DNA of 64,000 nt, taken from contig CAYMGM010000001.1 in NCBI GenBank assembly GCA_964390005.1, positions 186,001-250,000 of the forward strand, in the 5' to 3' direction. Both the position numbers and the translations under genes were made by a program. This stretch comes from CAYMGM01 sp964390005. GTDB taxonomy: Bacteria; Pseudomonadota; Alphaproteobacteria; UBA9219. Each line of letters opens with the position of its first letter. Position 1 is the stretch's first letter. Of this stretch, positions 7,974 to 15,366 are shown piece by piece. Under the pieces are notes generated by a model that worked only from the letters and a program-made list of their open reading frames with translations, did no database searches and was not told where the DNA came from.

Positions 7974-8312
7974 CGAGAATCCTTTCGAAGGACGATATTT
8001 TCTAGTGTTTTAAAGGAAGAAAGCCGCTTTGACCAGCGGCAAGGCGGGGGCGTTGTTTGGAAGCTTTCTTCAATGAAACAAAAGTAATTCTTGTCCTAAA
8101 GGCCTTTTTTATGGTATTCGATGAAGTTATGAACGCATTCTCGTCCTTTACAGCTCGCGAATTCCGACGCGCCAACTAGGCGCCATACATCTCTGCACCC
8201 AAAACATCGCTAGACTTGTCCGTTTTCTTCTCTTTTGAAGAAGGGCTTTTTGCCAGCCAAGGCTTTTCAAAGCCAGGGGCTTGCCTTTTTCCTGCTGTAA
8301 GGAGGTGCCAAG
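7974..8312. other. divergent intergenic region
   Basis: 339 bases between the ABC importer operon (minus) and the carbamoyltransferase (plus) must hold both promoters. I see no convincing operator, riboswitch or RNA gene. A 22-codon frame at 8111-8179 lacks a ribosome site. A strong TAAGGAGGTG site at about 8299-8308 serves the gene at 8313. Confidence 0.6.
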
Positions 8313-9326
8313 ATGGCACAACAAAACAATCAAGCGTTTGCACCAAACGATTCTCCAAATGTTGCGACTTTCGGGACGGCCTATGCCGTCAATCTGGCGG
8401 CGCTACGTCACCATAAGCACATGCAAACGCGGCCACGGGCTTTTCTGTCGATCAATGATTTGACAGAAGCCGAAATGAAAGCGCTGGTTGCCGATGCGCT
8501 GTCGATCAAGAAGAACCCCGGCGCTTATGCCGATGTGCTGAAAGGGCAAAAGGTCGCGCTTTTATTTCAAAAAACATCGACCCGGACACGTTGCGCTTTT
8601 GAACTGGGCGCTGTGGAAATGGGGGCTTATGCCACCTATATTGACTGGCGGACCTCGAACTTCACGCTGGCCGAGCTATCGGACGAAAGCATCGTTCTGT
8701 CGCGGTTTTACGATATGATCGTCGCGCGCGTGAACGAAAACGACACGTTGCAAGTGATGCAAAAGCACAGTGAATCTCCCGTCATTAACGGCCTGTGCAA
8801 CAAAGAGCACCCCAGCCAAATCATTGCCGACTTCGCGACGATGAGCGAGTATTTCGGCCCGAACCTGAACGGCCTTCACATCGCCTATATTGGCGATGGC
8901 AATAATGTCTGCCGCTCGCTGTCTTTTGGGGCGGCAAAAATGGGCTGTCAGTTGGCCCTGTGTGGGCCTCAGGGCTATCGGCTGGATCAAGGGTCGCTGG
9001 ATCAGGCGGGTGGCGCGGCTTTTTACGTTGAAACGCCCGAAGAAGCCGTGGCGCAGGCGGATATCGTCTATACCGACACGTGGGTGTCGATGGGCGACGA
9101 AGCGGCAGCCGAAGCGCGGTTAAAGGCCTTTTTGCCCTATCAGGTCAATGAAGCGCTGATGGCCAAAGCCCCCAAACATGCGCTTTTTATGCATTGTTTG
9201 CCCGCGCATCCGGGGCTTGAGGTGACGGGCGAGGTCTTGCGTTCGCCGCATTCTATTGCCTTTGACCAGGCCGAAAACCGTAAATATGCACACAAAGCTA
9301 TTATGGCCAAGTTTGCAAAAAAGTAA
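8313..9326 (+). CDS. argF: ornithine carbamoyltransferase-like enzyme
   Basis: Predicted to transfer the carbamoyl group of carbamoyl phosphate to ornithine, giving citrulline for arginine synthesis. It has 337 residues, about 30 more than usual, because of an N-terminal extension before R-A-F-L-S-I-N-D-L. The carbamoyl-phosphate motif S-T-R-T-R is present, with H-P-S-Q-I-I-A-D, the V-S-M-G loop and H-C-L-P-A-H typical of ornithine enzymes. The ATG at 8313 has a near-perfect AGGAGG site, so the extension is probably translated; an internal Met at residue 38 is the alternative. No other arg gene is adjacent. A related carbamoyltransferase with another acceptor is possible. Confidence 0.85.
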   Translation: MAQQNNQAFAPNDSPNVATFGTAYAVNLAALRHHKHMQTRPRAFLSINDLTEAEMKALVADALSIKKNPGAYADVLKGQKVALLFQKTSTRTRCAFELGAVEMGAYATYIDWRTSNFTLAELSDESIVLSRFYDMIVARVNENDTLQVMQKHSESPVINGLCNKEHPSQIIADFATMSEYFGPNLNGLHIAYIGDGNNVCRSLSFGAAKMGCQLALCGPQGYRLDQGSLDQAGGAAFYVETPEEAVAQADIVYTDTWVSMGDEAAAEARLKAFLPYQVNEALMAKAPKHALFMHCLPAHPGLEVTGEVLRSPHSIAFDQAENRKYAHKAIMAKFAKK

Positions 9327-9410
9327 GGGAAGGGCCGTTTTTGACGGATTGCGCGGATAAAAACGTTCAATTATAAGGTGAACTCCCTAACCCTTATTTC
9401 GGAGACCGCT

Positions 9411-10013
9411 ATGAGCGACGCAACCGCAACCGACAAAACGGCCAACCCCGCCCCCTTGGGGCTGATGGGGTTTGGCATGACCACCATTTTGCTGAACTTC
9501 CATAACGCGGGCTTTTATCCGCTAGATGCCATGATCCTGGGCATGGGGATCTTCTATGGCGGCATCGCGCAAGTCATCGCGGGCTTGATGGAATGGAAAA
9601 AAGGCAACACCTTTGCCGCCACGGCCTTTACCAGCTATGGCATGTTCTGGCTGGTTTTGGTCAGCTTGATCTTGATGCCCAAAACGGATCTGGGCGTTGT
9701 CGCCGCGGGCAAAGACGCCGCGATGCCCGCTTTCCTTGGCATGTGGGGTTTCTTTACCTTTGTCATGTTTATCGGCACGCTGAAACTGAACCGCGCGCTT
9801 CAGGTTGTTTTCGGCTCGCTGACGATCCTGTTCATTTTGCTGGCCACGGGCGACGCTTCGGGCAACGAAGAAACCACCAAGATCGCTGGCTATGAAGGCT
9901 TGTTCTGCGGCGCTTCGGCCATCTATGCCGCGCTCGCGCAGGTGCTAAACGAAGTCTATGGCAAAACGGTTCTGCCCATGGGCCCCGTTGCCAAGACCGC
10001 GAAAAAGAAATAA
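9411..10013 (+). CDS. satP: acetate/succinate permease-like membrane protein (GPR1/FUN34/YaaH)
   Basis: Inner-membrane protein of 200 residues with six predicted hydrophobic helices. The family signature N-P-A-P-L-G-L stands at about residue 12 and a second conserved patch is F-Y-G-G-I-A-Q-V. Members of this family move acetate or succinate with protons. The ATG at 9411 has GGAGA at the right spacing; an earlier frame start at 9378 has none. It is followed by a strong terminator at 10036-10068. The gene follows the carbamoyltransferase by 84 bases with no functional link that I can see. Confidence 0.88.
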   Translation: MSDATATDKTANPAPLGLMGFGMTTILLNFHNAGFYPLDAMILGMGIFYGGIAQVIAGLMEWKKGNTFAATAFTSYGMFWLVLVSLILMPKTDLGVVAAGKDAAMPAFLGMWGFFTFVMFIGTLKLNRALQVVFGSLTILFILLATGDASGNEETTKIAGYEGLFCGASAIYAALAQVLNEVYGKTVLPMGPVAKTAKKK

Positions 10014-10035
10014 GCGCACGCTGCTTTCTTTTATC

Positions 10036-10068
10036 AAAAAGCCCCACGGGTTTTCCCGTGGGGCTTTT
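10036..10068. terminator. bidirectional Rho-independent terminator
   Basis: A perfect 10-bp stem GCCCCACGGG/CCCGTGGGGC with a TTTT loop, flanked by AAAAA and TTTT. It separates the convergent permease gene (ends 10013) and metY (ends 10073). Confidence 0.92.
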
Positions 10069-10072
10069 GCTT

Positions 10073-11371
10073 TTAAAGGCCGCTGGCGATGCGTAACGCT
10101 TGATCCAGATCGGCGATGATATCGTCTGCTTGTTCAATGCCGATCGACAGCCTGACATAGCCCGGCGTTACGCCTGTCAACAACTGCTCTTCCGGTGACA
10201 GCTGGCTGTGCGTGGTCGAAGCCGGATGCGTCGCCAGTGTTCGCACATCGCCGATGTTGGCAACGTGATAAACCAGCTTCAGCGCATCGATAAAGGCTTG
10301 TCCGGCCTCCACGCCGCCTTTTAGCTCAAACCCGATCAGGCTGCCAAGGCCGCCTGTCAGATAGGTATCGGCCCGCCGTTTGCCTTCGCCCGTGAACAGC
10401 GACGGATGAACGACCTTTTGAACCGCCGGATGCTTCGCCAAAAAAGCGGTGACGGCCAAAGCGTTTTGGCAGTGTTTTTCCATCCGCAGCGCCAAGGTTT
10501 CTAAACCCAGCAAGGTCAGATAAGCGTTGAAAGGCGACAGGCACGATCCCACATCGCGCAACTGCGTTGTGCGGGCTTTTAAGATATAGGCGATGGGGCC
10601 TATTTCTTTGACAGCCTCGGTCCAGATCGCGCCGTGATAATTGGGATCTGGTGCGTTGAGCGCAGGCTGGCGGTCGGGAAAGCGCGTCCAATCAAACGTG
10701 CCGCTGTCGATAATCGCGCCGCCCATGCTGTTGGCGTGCCCGTTGACCCACTTGGTCAGCGATTCAACAATGATAGCCGCGCCGTGATCAAAAGGCCGAC
10801 ACAAAAGCGGGGCCGATGTGTTGTCGATGATCAAGGGAATGCCGTACGCCTTGCCGATGGCCGCGACCTCGGCAATGGGAAAAACGTCGAGCTTGGGGTT
10901 GGGCAGGGTCTCGGCAAAATAGGCGCGAGTCCGCTCATCCGTCGCGCGGCGAAAATTTTCGGGATCGGCCGGATCGACAAAACGAACCTCAATGCCGCAA
11001 TCGTTGAAGACGTTTTTAAACAGATTGAACGTCCCGCCATAAAGACCGGTTGAGCTGACGATGTTATCGCCTTTGTGCGCCAGATTTTGCAAAGCGATGG
11101 CGGTTGCCGCTTGTCCGGATGAAACGACAAGCGCGCCGACGCCGCCTTCGACCGCGGCCAGCCGCTTTTCCAGTGCGTCATTGGTGGGGTTCATCAGGCG
11201 CGAATAGATATTGCCAAACTTCTTCAGCGCAAAAAGATCCGAAGCGTGTTGCGTATCTTCGAATTGATAGGCCGTTGTGGCGTAAATGGGCACGGTCACG
11301 CAGCCCGTTTCTTTATCGCTGCGATAACCGGCATGAATGGCCAGCGTGGCCGGGTGCAAAGGATGTGTCAT
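10073..11371 (-). CDS. metY: O-acetylhomoserine sulfhydrylase
   Basis: PLP enzyme of 432 residues that makes homocysteine from O-acetylhomoserine and sulfide. Features of the Cys/Met metabolism PLP family: T-L-A-I-H-A-G-Y at the start, Y-S-R-L-M-N-P-T, S-S-G-Q-A-A near residue 85, and the PLP lysine in S-L-T-K-W-V-N-G-H near residue 209. Its length and the G-H-A-N-S-M-G-G pattern point to the MetY rather than the MetZ/MetB group. The ATG at 11371 follows AAGGAG. The gene lies downstream of a SAM-II aptamer (11651-11736) across a roughly 280-base leader. It partners with the metX gene at 54040 in one pathway. Confidence 0.93.
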   Translation of the reverse strand: MTHPLHPATLAIHAGYRSDKETGCVTVPIYATTAYQFEDTQHASDLFALKKFGNIYSRLMNPTNDALEKRLAAVEGGVGALVVSSGQAATAIALQNLAHKGDNIVSSTGLYGGTFNLFKNVFNDCGIEVRFVDPADPENFRRATDERTRAYFAETLPNPKLDVFPIAEVAAIGKAYGIPLIIDNTSAPLLCRPFDHGAAIIVESLTKWVNGHANSMGGAIIDSGTFDWTRFPDRQPALNAPDPNYHGAIWTEAVKEIGPIAYILKARTTQLRDVGSCLSPFNAYLTLLGLETLALRMEKHCQNALAVTAFLAKHPAVQKVVHPSLFTGEGKRRADTYLTGGLGSLIGFELKGGVEAGQAFIDALKLVYHVANIGDVRTLATHPASTTHSQLSPEEQLLTGVTPGYVRLSIGIEQADDIIADLDQALRIASGL

Positions 11372-11468
11372 GATGTTTTCTCCTTAAAAAGCAAAATCTT
11401 GGATGGATCGCTCAGGCGTGTGTCGTCGCGGCTGTAGGCTCCGCCTGAAAAGGGGCGCGCTGCCAAAC

Positions 11469-11648
11469 CTACAGATCAATACGAGAGAGCTTCACATTCG
11501 GCGCGAAAGGGCGAACGATCCAAGCAGAGAGGAGAAAAGAGAGGAAATAATCATCGCCGTACCATTTACCATCAAGGGCCCAAAAGGCCAGTTCAGGGGT
11601 AAACCACAGCGTCACAGTGATCGTGCAAACGATCAGGCCGTAAGCCAT
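11469..11648 (-). CDS. possible 59-aa leader-encoded membrane peptide
   Basis: A frame of 59 codons begins with an ATG only three bases after the SAM-II aptamer end and stops 97 bases before metY. The product begins M-A-Y-G-L-I-V-C-T-I and is hydrophobic and aromatic, with two possible membrane segments (about 4-24 and 34-48) separated by G-K-W-Y-G-D-D-Y. Such composition is unusual for a chance frame. Against it, no clear ribosome site is visible outside the aptamer, and the equivalent position after the metX aptamer has ACG, not ATG. Coding is uncertain. Confidence 0.35.
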   Translation of the reverse strand: MAYGLIVCTITVTLWFTPELAFWALDGKWYGDDYFLSFLLSAWIVRPFAPNVKLSRIDL

Positions 11649-11650
11649 GG

Positions 11651-11736
11651 CGCTTTAGCAATTGGTAACGCGGTTGCAAGCTGCCCAGTCAATGTCCCTT
11701 TTTGTGTTAGCAAAAGGAACACATCAAATCCCGCGG
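11651..11736 (-). ncRNA. SAM-II riboswitch upstream of metY
   Basis: The minus strand shows CGCGG-GATTTGA, a variable hairpin, then GCTTGCAACCGCG and TTGCTAAAGCG. This is the SAM-II (SAM-alpha) layout: P1 pairs CGCGG (11731-11735) with CCGCG (11669-11673), the ATTTG strand faces CAATT for the pseudoknot with one mismatch, and the conserved GCTAAA closes it. A 9-bp extra stem (11694-11702 with 11712-11720) fills the variable loop. SAM binding would lower expression of the downstream gene, here metY after a long leader. The core is almost identical to the aptamer before metX. Confidence 0.85.
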
Positions 11737-11770
11737 ACAAACAGATGGTCTCACAGTCGCGGCATCGGCG

Positions 11771-11980
11771 TCAAGGGGCCTTCGTTTTTAATTCTTCGGC
11801 GATAGCTTTTTGAGATTCACGCACCAAGCATTGCTCAAAAGCATGATAGCCCGTGCTTCGAAAGATGTTGATGCCAAGCTTTTCTTTGGCGGACAAAACA
11901 AGCCCGCCCACAACGACCGAAAAGCCAAGCCAAGCGATCAGCAAAAAAAGGCGAAGCAGCCATTTGACGATAAAGCGCAT
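11771..11980 (-). CDS. small single-span membrane protein, unknown
   Basis: A 69-residue protein with a basic start (M-R-F-I-V-K-W), one strong hydrophobic segment at about 7-30, and a soluble, charged C-terminal half with one Cys (Q-C-L-V-R-E-S). It starts 40 bases after the TSUP-like gene on the same strand and ends just before the SAM-II aptamer. I do not recognise a family. The hydrophobic segment and operon position favour a real gene; the ribosome site (AAAGG at a long spacing) is weak. Confidence 0.55.
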   Translation of the reverse strand: MRFIVKWLLRLFLLIAWLGFSVVVGGLVLSAKEKLGINIFRSTGYHAFEQCLVRESQKAIAEELKTKAP

Positions 11981-12019
11981 GGTTGAAAGGCCTTTGAAGG
12001 GAAGGGGAAAGGGCGCGTC

Positions 12020-12412
12020 TTAACCCTGCGCGCCAGCGGGATTTTGCATAAACATCTTGATCGCGACGGCGAAAAGAAGAACGGCAAAGATCTTACGGAT
12101 GACATTTTCCGGCAAAGCAATCGCAAGCTTCGCGCCGATAACGCTGCCTGCAATAAACCCGGCGGCGATGATCAAAGCGGCAGGAATGCTAACCATCCCG
12201 CGTTGATAATAACTCCACGCGGCGGCGATACCGATTGGCGGAACCATCAAAGCCAGCGTGGTGCCCTGAGCCATATGCGCGCTATAGCCAAAGAAATAAA
12301 TCAGCATGGGAACGATAATAATGCCGCCGCCGATGCCCGTGACACCGCTCAGCGAGCCAGCCGCCAACCCAAGACCAATAAAACCAACCATTTGAGGCCA
12401 AGAGATGTCCAT
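12020..12412 (-). CDS. half-size TSUP (TauE/SafE-like) membrane protein
   Basis: A 130-residue membrane protein with four hydrophobic stretches. The motif G-V-T-G-I-G-G-G-I-I-I-V-P near residue 25 is the TSUP (sulfite/sulfonate/organosulfur exporter or importer) signature. Typical TSUP proteins have about 250 residues and two such halves, so this is a single half, which might act as a dimer. The ATG at 12412 (AGGTGG upstream) is preferred over a GTG nine bases earlier. The start lies close to the divergent gmhA region. Sulfur transport next to metY is attractive but unproven. Confidence 0.8.
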   Translation of the reverse strand: MDISWPQMVGFIGLGLAAGSLSGVTGIGGGIIIVPMLIYFFGYSAHMAQGTTLALMVPPIGIAAAWSYYQRGMVSIPAALIIAAGFIAGSVIGAKLAIALPENVIRKIFAVLLFAVAIKMFMQNPAGAQG

Positions 12413-12589
12413 ATGCACCACCTATTTCCACACCAGAAAGATCAGATAAGAAAGTTGTCCGATGTATGAACTGAAACCGCCTTGAAAACAAGAGGGGTAA
12501 ACCCTTTCATGCGCTGATGTTTTTTGGACCCGCCTTGCGAATCATGCCAAACTCAGCGCCGCAGCCCCCAAGAAGCCAAAGAGGTTCCC

Positions 12590-13168
12590 ATGCTTCCTGA
12601 AACGTACGACGCTTATTTTGCTGAATCGGCCCGCTTGATCGCCGAAACGCCAGCCCACATTCCGGCAGCGCGGCTTTTGGAAAGCGCTGATTTATGTGTC
12701 AAAGCCTTAAAGGCGGGGCAATCGATCCTTGTTTGTGGCAATGGCGGCTCGGCCTCGGATGCGATGCATATCACGGGCGAGCTTGTTGGCCGTTTTGTGA
12801 AAGAGCGTAAAGGTTTACGCTGCATCTGCCTTTCGGACAATCCGGCGACTTTGACGGCGTGGGCGAATGATTATGCCTATGAAACCGTCTTTTCGCGCCA
12901 GGTTGAGGCTTATGGCACGCCTGGATCGGTTTTGATTGCGTTATCGACCAGCGGGAACTCGCCGAATGTGTTGAAAGCAGCCGAAAAGGCGAAAGAGTTG
13001 GGCCTGAAAGTGATTGGCCTGACGGGCCAAGGCGGCGGCAAGATGGCGGCTTTTTGCGACATTTTGTTAGACGCGCCGACCCAAACGACGGCCTTGGTGC
13101 AACAGGTGCATTTATGTCTTTACCATTATCTGTGCGCCGAGATTGAAAAAGGGATGATGACCCTCTGA
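12590..13168 (+). CDS. gmhA: phosphoheptose (sedoheptulose 7-phosphate) isomerase
   Basis: Enzyme of 192 residues converting sedoheptulose 7-phosphate to D-glycero-D-manno-heptose 7-phosphate, the first step toward LPS-core or other heptose glycans. SIS-domain signatures are clear: C-G-N-G-G-S-A-S-D-A near residue 50 and A-L-S-T-S-G-N-S-P-N near residue 120. A C-terminal His (Q-V-H-L-C-L-Y-H) fits the active-site metal or catalytic His. The ATG at 12590 has GAGG upstream and gives the family length; the longer frame from 12524 adds an unconserved leader. Other heptose genes are not nearby. Confidence 0.93.
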   Translation: MLPETYDAYFAESARLIAETPAHIPAARLLESADLCVKALKAGQSILVCGNGGSASDAMHITGELVGRFVKERKGLRCICLSDNPATLTAWANDYAYETVFSRQVEAYGTPGSVLIALSTSGNSPNVLKAAEKAKELGLKVIGLTGQGGGKMAAFCDILLDAPTQTTALVQQVHLCLYHYLCAEIEKGMMTL

Positions 13169-13277
13169 TATAATTAAAGAAAAATCTGCAAGAGAGGGCG
13201 TTGCTTTCGGCAGTGAAGTTGATTATAGTCCGGCACCTCAGCGCGAGCCTTAAGGCTTGCGTGCAAAGAGGACCGGT

Positions 13278-13354
13278 CGGGGCATAGCGCAGTCTGGTAG
13301 CGCATCAGTCTGGGGGACTGGGGGTCGTGGGTTCAAATCCCGCTGCCCCGACCA
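13278..13354 (+). tRNA. tRNA-Pro (GGG)
   Basis: A complete 77-nt cloverleaf: acceptor CGGGGCA pairs with TGCCCCG, the D-arm is GCGC...GCGC, the anticodon loop is CTGGGGG (anticodon GGG), the T-arm is GTGGG-TTCAAAT-CCCGC, and CCA is encoded. The DNA downstream turns AT-rich with accessory genes, making it a candidate integration target; no duplicate of its 3' end was found. Confidence 0.95.
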
Positions 13355-13447
13355 TTAAAATCAAAAGCTTAATAACCTCAATCTTCTAGTCCTGATGATT
13401 TTGGCTAGGTTCTTTGAGTGATCCACTTCTAATCAGGTGTATTCAAA

Positions 13448-13927
13448 GTGGACAAAACAGATAAAATTTTCCTCGAAATAGCAATTGAGAAATCCGCGCA
13501 ATCCGTTGCGAAAGGCGGATTTCCTGCCGGTGCAGTCATCGTCAAGGACGGTCAAGTCGTTGGGGAAGGTCTTAGTCTTGGAAACATTATTCATGATCCG
13601 ACCAGTCATGGAGAGACAGCATCTATTCGTGATGCCTGCAAGAATATCCAATCATCTGATTTGTCTGGCGCAACTCTTTACGCATCTATGCAGCCTTGCA
13701 TCATGTGTTTAAGCGCTGCAATGTGGGCAGGTGTTGCAAGGGTTGTGTTTGCCTGTTCACAAGACAATGTATCCCCCGAATATTATGGGGGACACTACGA
13801 CATGCAGGCCATCAATCAATCATTTTTTCGCCCTCTAAAAATTGAACATATGGCATCACTTGAAGTGACATCTTTTGCCATCGTTTGTGGCTGGGAACAA
13901 AAAATCACAATGCATGTTGCTGGCTAA
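13448..13927 (+). CDS. nucleoside/nucleobase deaminase-like protein
   Basis: A 159-residue zinc deaminase of the cytidine/guanine deaminase superfamily. Zinc and catalytic residues are visible: S-H-G-E (His, Glu; about residue 53) and M-Q-P-C-I-M-C (two Cys; about residue 81), with F-P-A-G-A-V-I earlier. This layout suits guanine, cytosine or tRNA-adenosine deaminases; the His-Gly-Glu form and absence of RNA-binding extras favour a free base or nucleoside. Start is GTG at 13448, matching the conserved N-terminus. It lies directly after tRNA-Pro in AT-rich DNA, which suggests acquisition by transfer. Confidence 0.8.
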   Translation: MDKTDKIFLEIAIEKSAQSVAKGGFPAGAVIVKDGQVVGEGLSLGNIIHDPTSHGETASIRDACKNIQSSDLSGATLYASMQPCIMCLSAAMWAGVARVVFACSQDNVSPEYYGGHYDMQAINQSFFRPLKIEHMASLEVTSFAIVCGWEQKITMHVAG

Positions 13928-14044
13928 ATCTTTTTCTGTCTTCAAGCTTCCCCATTGTAACTTTCGCAAGAAATCTCTTGATTGGCTTGTTTTGTGTAAC
14001 ACCCGGCCCTCTCATCGGCGCGGTGTCACGTGATAAATAAATGA

Positions 14045-14075
14045 AAAGGGGCTTTCACAATGTGAAAACCCCTTT
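14045..14075. terminator. hairpin, probable bidirectional terminator
   Basis: AAAGGGG and CCCCTTT enclose TTTCAC-AAT-GTGAAA, a nearly perfect long stem. It lies between the convergent deaminase gene (ends 13927) and PemK-like gene (ends 14211). The U-tract is modest on both strands. A second hairpin with CTGGGGCCA-type arms follows at 14086-14120. Confidence 0.6.
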
Positions 14076-14210
14076 AGAAACTTTATGGCCCCAGCAGCTT
14101 GTTATCACCTTCTGGGGCCAGCTGGCTCGACATGCGGGCCAGTCTCAAAGCCCGATGCCGAAGCAGAGCGGGAACAGATATTATTGTACACAGAAATGTT
14201 ATGTAATCAA

Positions 14211-14618
14211 TTAAAAAAGACCTAAGGCAGCTTTTACAGCATTTTGAATTGCAAGAATGTCATCCCCTAGTAATTTGATTTGCAAGTATTTTCTTTTTCC
14301 ATATTGATCCCTACCACACTTAATGGGGCTTAACCGTTCAAAGGATACAGTTGCAATCATATCGCACTTTGCCCACATTTCGGGAGAATTAAAAGGTCTT
14401 GGAAGTGGACAATTTAATTTAATGTGGTGGTGCCAAGCCTCAGGAGGTTCTGGGGGTGTTGTGCTAAGAGGAACGACAGAACATAGACCGTAACGTTTGC
14501 GAAGACGTGGAGAGATAATAACGCAGGGCCTTGCCTTGATCATCTCTGCGCCAAGAGCAGTAGCTTCGTAATTACAGATCAAGATTTGGCCTAAAGATGG
14601 ATGGTAATTTATGGCCAT
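14211..14618 (-). CDS. PemK/MazF-like toxin, solitary
   Basis: A 135-residue protein with the PemK/MazF beta-barrel pattern: G-Q-I-L-I-C-N-Y at the start, R-P-C-V-I-I-S-P-R near residue 30, C-S-V-V-P-L-S-T near residue 46, and W-A-K-C-D-M near residue 82, followed by T-V-S-F-E-R-L. In the family these are sequence-specific mRNA endonucleases neutralised by a short antitoxin. I see no antitoxin reading frame on either side, so it may be orphaned, have a distant partner or belong to the antitoxin-less branch. The AT-rich surroundings and deaminase neighbour suggest a mobile island. Confidence 0.78.
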   Translation of the reverse strand: MAINYHPSLGQILICNYEATALGAEMIKARPCVIISPRLRKRYGLCSVVPLSTTPPEPPEAWHHHIKLNCPLPRPFNSPEMWAKCDMIATVSFERLSPIKCGRDQYGKRKYLQIKLLGDDILAIQNAVKAALGLF

Positions 14619-14908
14619 GAAGCACCGAGAAAAAGGTTCAGTTAGATTTAAGAGAATATTGATAGGTAAGTCTTAGCAAGCAATATATGGATAAAAAAAT
14701 GGATAGGGAATGGGGGAAATGAAAAAAGTTTGGCATCCTCAACTAGACACTGCAGAAAAGCTAGACGAGAGAAACGGAGAAAATTGCCTAACCTGATTGA
14801 TCTATAAAAATAATAGCAAGATAAGCCTATAATATAACTAGCGCCTTTTCCTTCTTTCTCAATTTCTATACAATCGCCTGCGATTACAAAACATTCTATG
14901 AGGCCTTG
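14619..14908. other. AT-rich intergenic region
   Basis: About 290 bases upstream of the toxin-like gene and before the membrane-protein gene. It is AT-rich and could hold promoters for both. A minus-strand frame here (14648-15010) overlaps the better-supported plus gene and is rejected. No RNA gene or repeat seen. Confidence 0.5.
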
Positions 14909-15274
14909 ATGTTGGCTTTGACAGCCTTTGCTCTGCGGGGTGGTGTGATTTGGTTGGCCTCGATGGCGCTGCTGCTGGGGTTGATCTGCTTCGTGGATTG
15001 GCGCCAACAAAACGGTCAGCGCTTTAAAGCCCCGATGCTTTGGGGACTTGGCGTCGTTTTCACAAAAGTCATTTATAAAGTCGCCTCTCTTTTTACGTTT
15101 GGCAGTCTGCTTTTCTTAAGCGTTGTCGCGCTTGGCGGGCCTGTCGATATCGAAGAACTGCCCGGCGTTTTTCTGTTTCCCGTTTGCGCTATCGCGGGGC
15201 TGTTCCTTGGCGTTTTCTTCTTTGAAAAAGCGGTTCTTTTGAGCCGCCATTTCACCGGTCTGCCAAAGGCTTGA
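14909..15274 (+). CDS. small multi-span membrane protein, unknown
   Basis: A 121-residue hydrophobic protein starting M-L-A-L-T-A-F-A-L-R with about three membrane segments (residues 9-28, 43-72 and 82-106). The ATG at 14909 follows GAGG at good spacing; a TTG one codon earlier is an alternative. GC content returns to the host level here, so it probably lies outside the AT-rich island. I do not recognise a family. It precedes the hydroxybutyrate dehydrogenase by 92 bases, with no evident link. Confidence 0.65.
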   Translation: MLALTAFALRGGVIWLASMALLLGLICFVDWRQQNGQRFKAPMLWGLGVVFTKVIYKVASLFTFGSLLFLSVVALGGPVDIEELPGVFLFPVCAIAGLFLGVFFFEKAVLLSRHFTGLPKA

Positions 15275-15366
15275 GGCCTTCGCAGGCTTGTTAAGAAATC
15301 TTTGTTTGTTTTCCGCTAGAAATCTTCTGCTAAGTAACAAAACAACAAAAAGGGGAGGGACGGCTT

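Noticed and set aside
8111..8179. 22-codon frame before the carbamoyltransferase gene
   Set aside because: No ribosome site, too short to judge and no conserved feature seen.
13448..14618. A complete multi-gene defence system
   Set aside because: The deaminase and PemK-like genes are convergent and separate; no helicase, nuclease or sensor gene joins them.
14648..15010. 120-codon minus-strand frame
   Set aside because: It overlaps the better-supported membrane gene at 14909 and spans AT-rich DNA with a low-complexity product.
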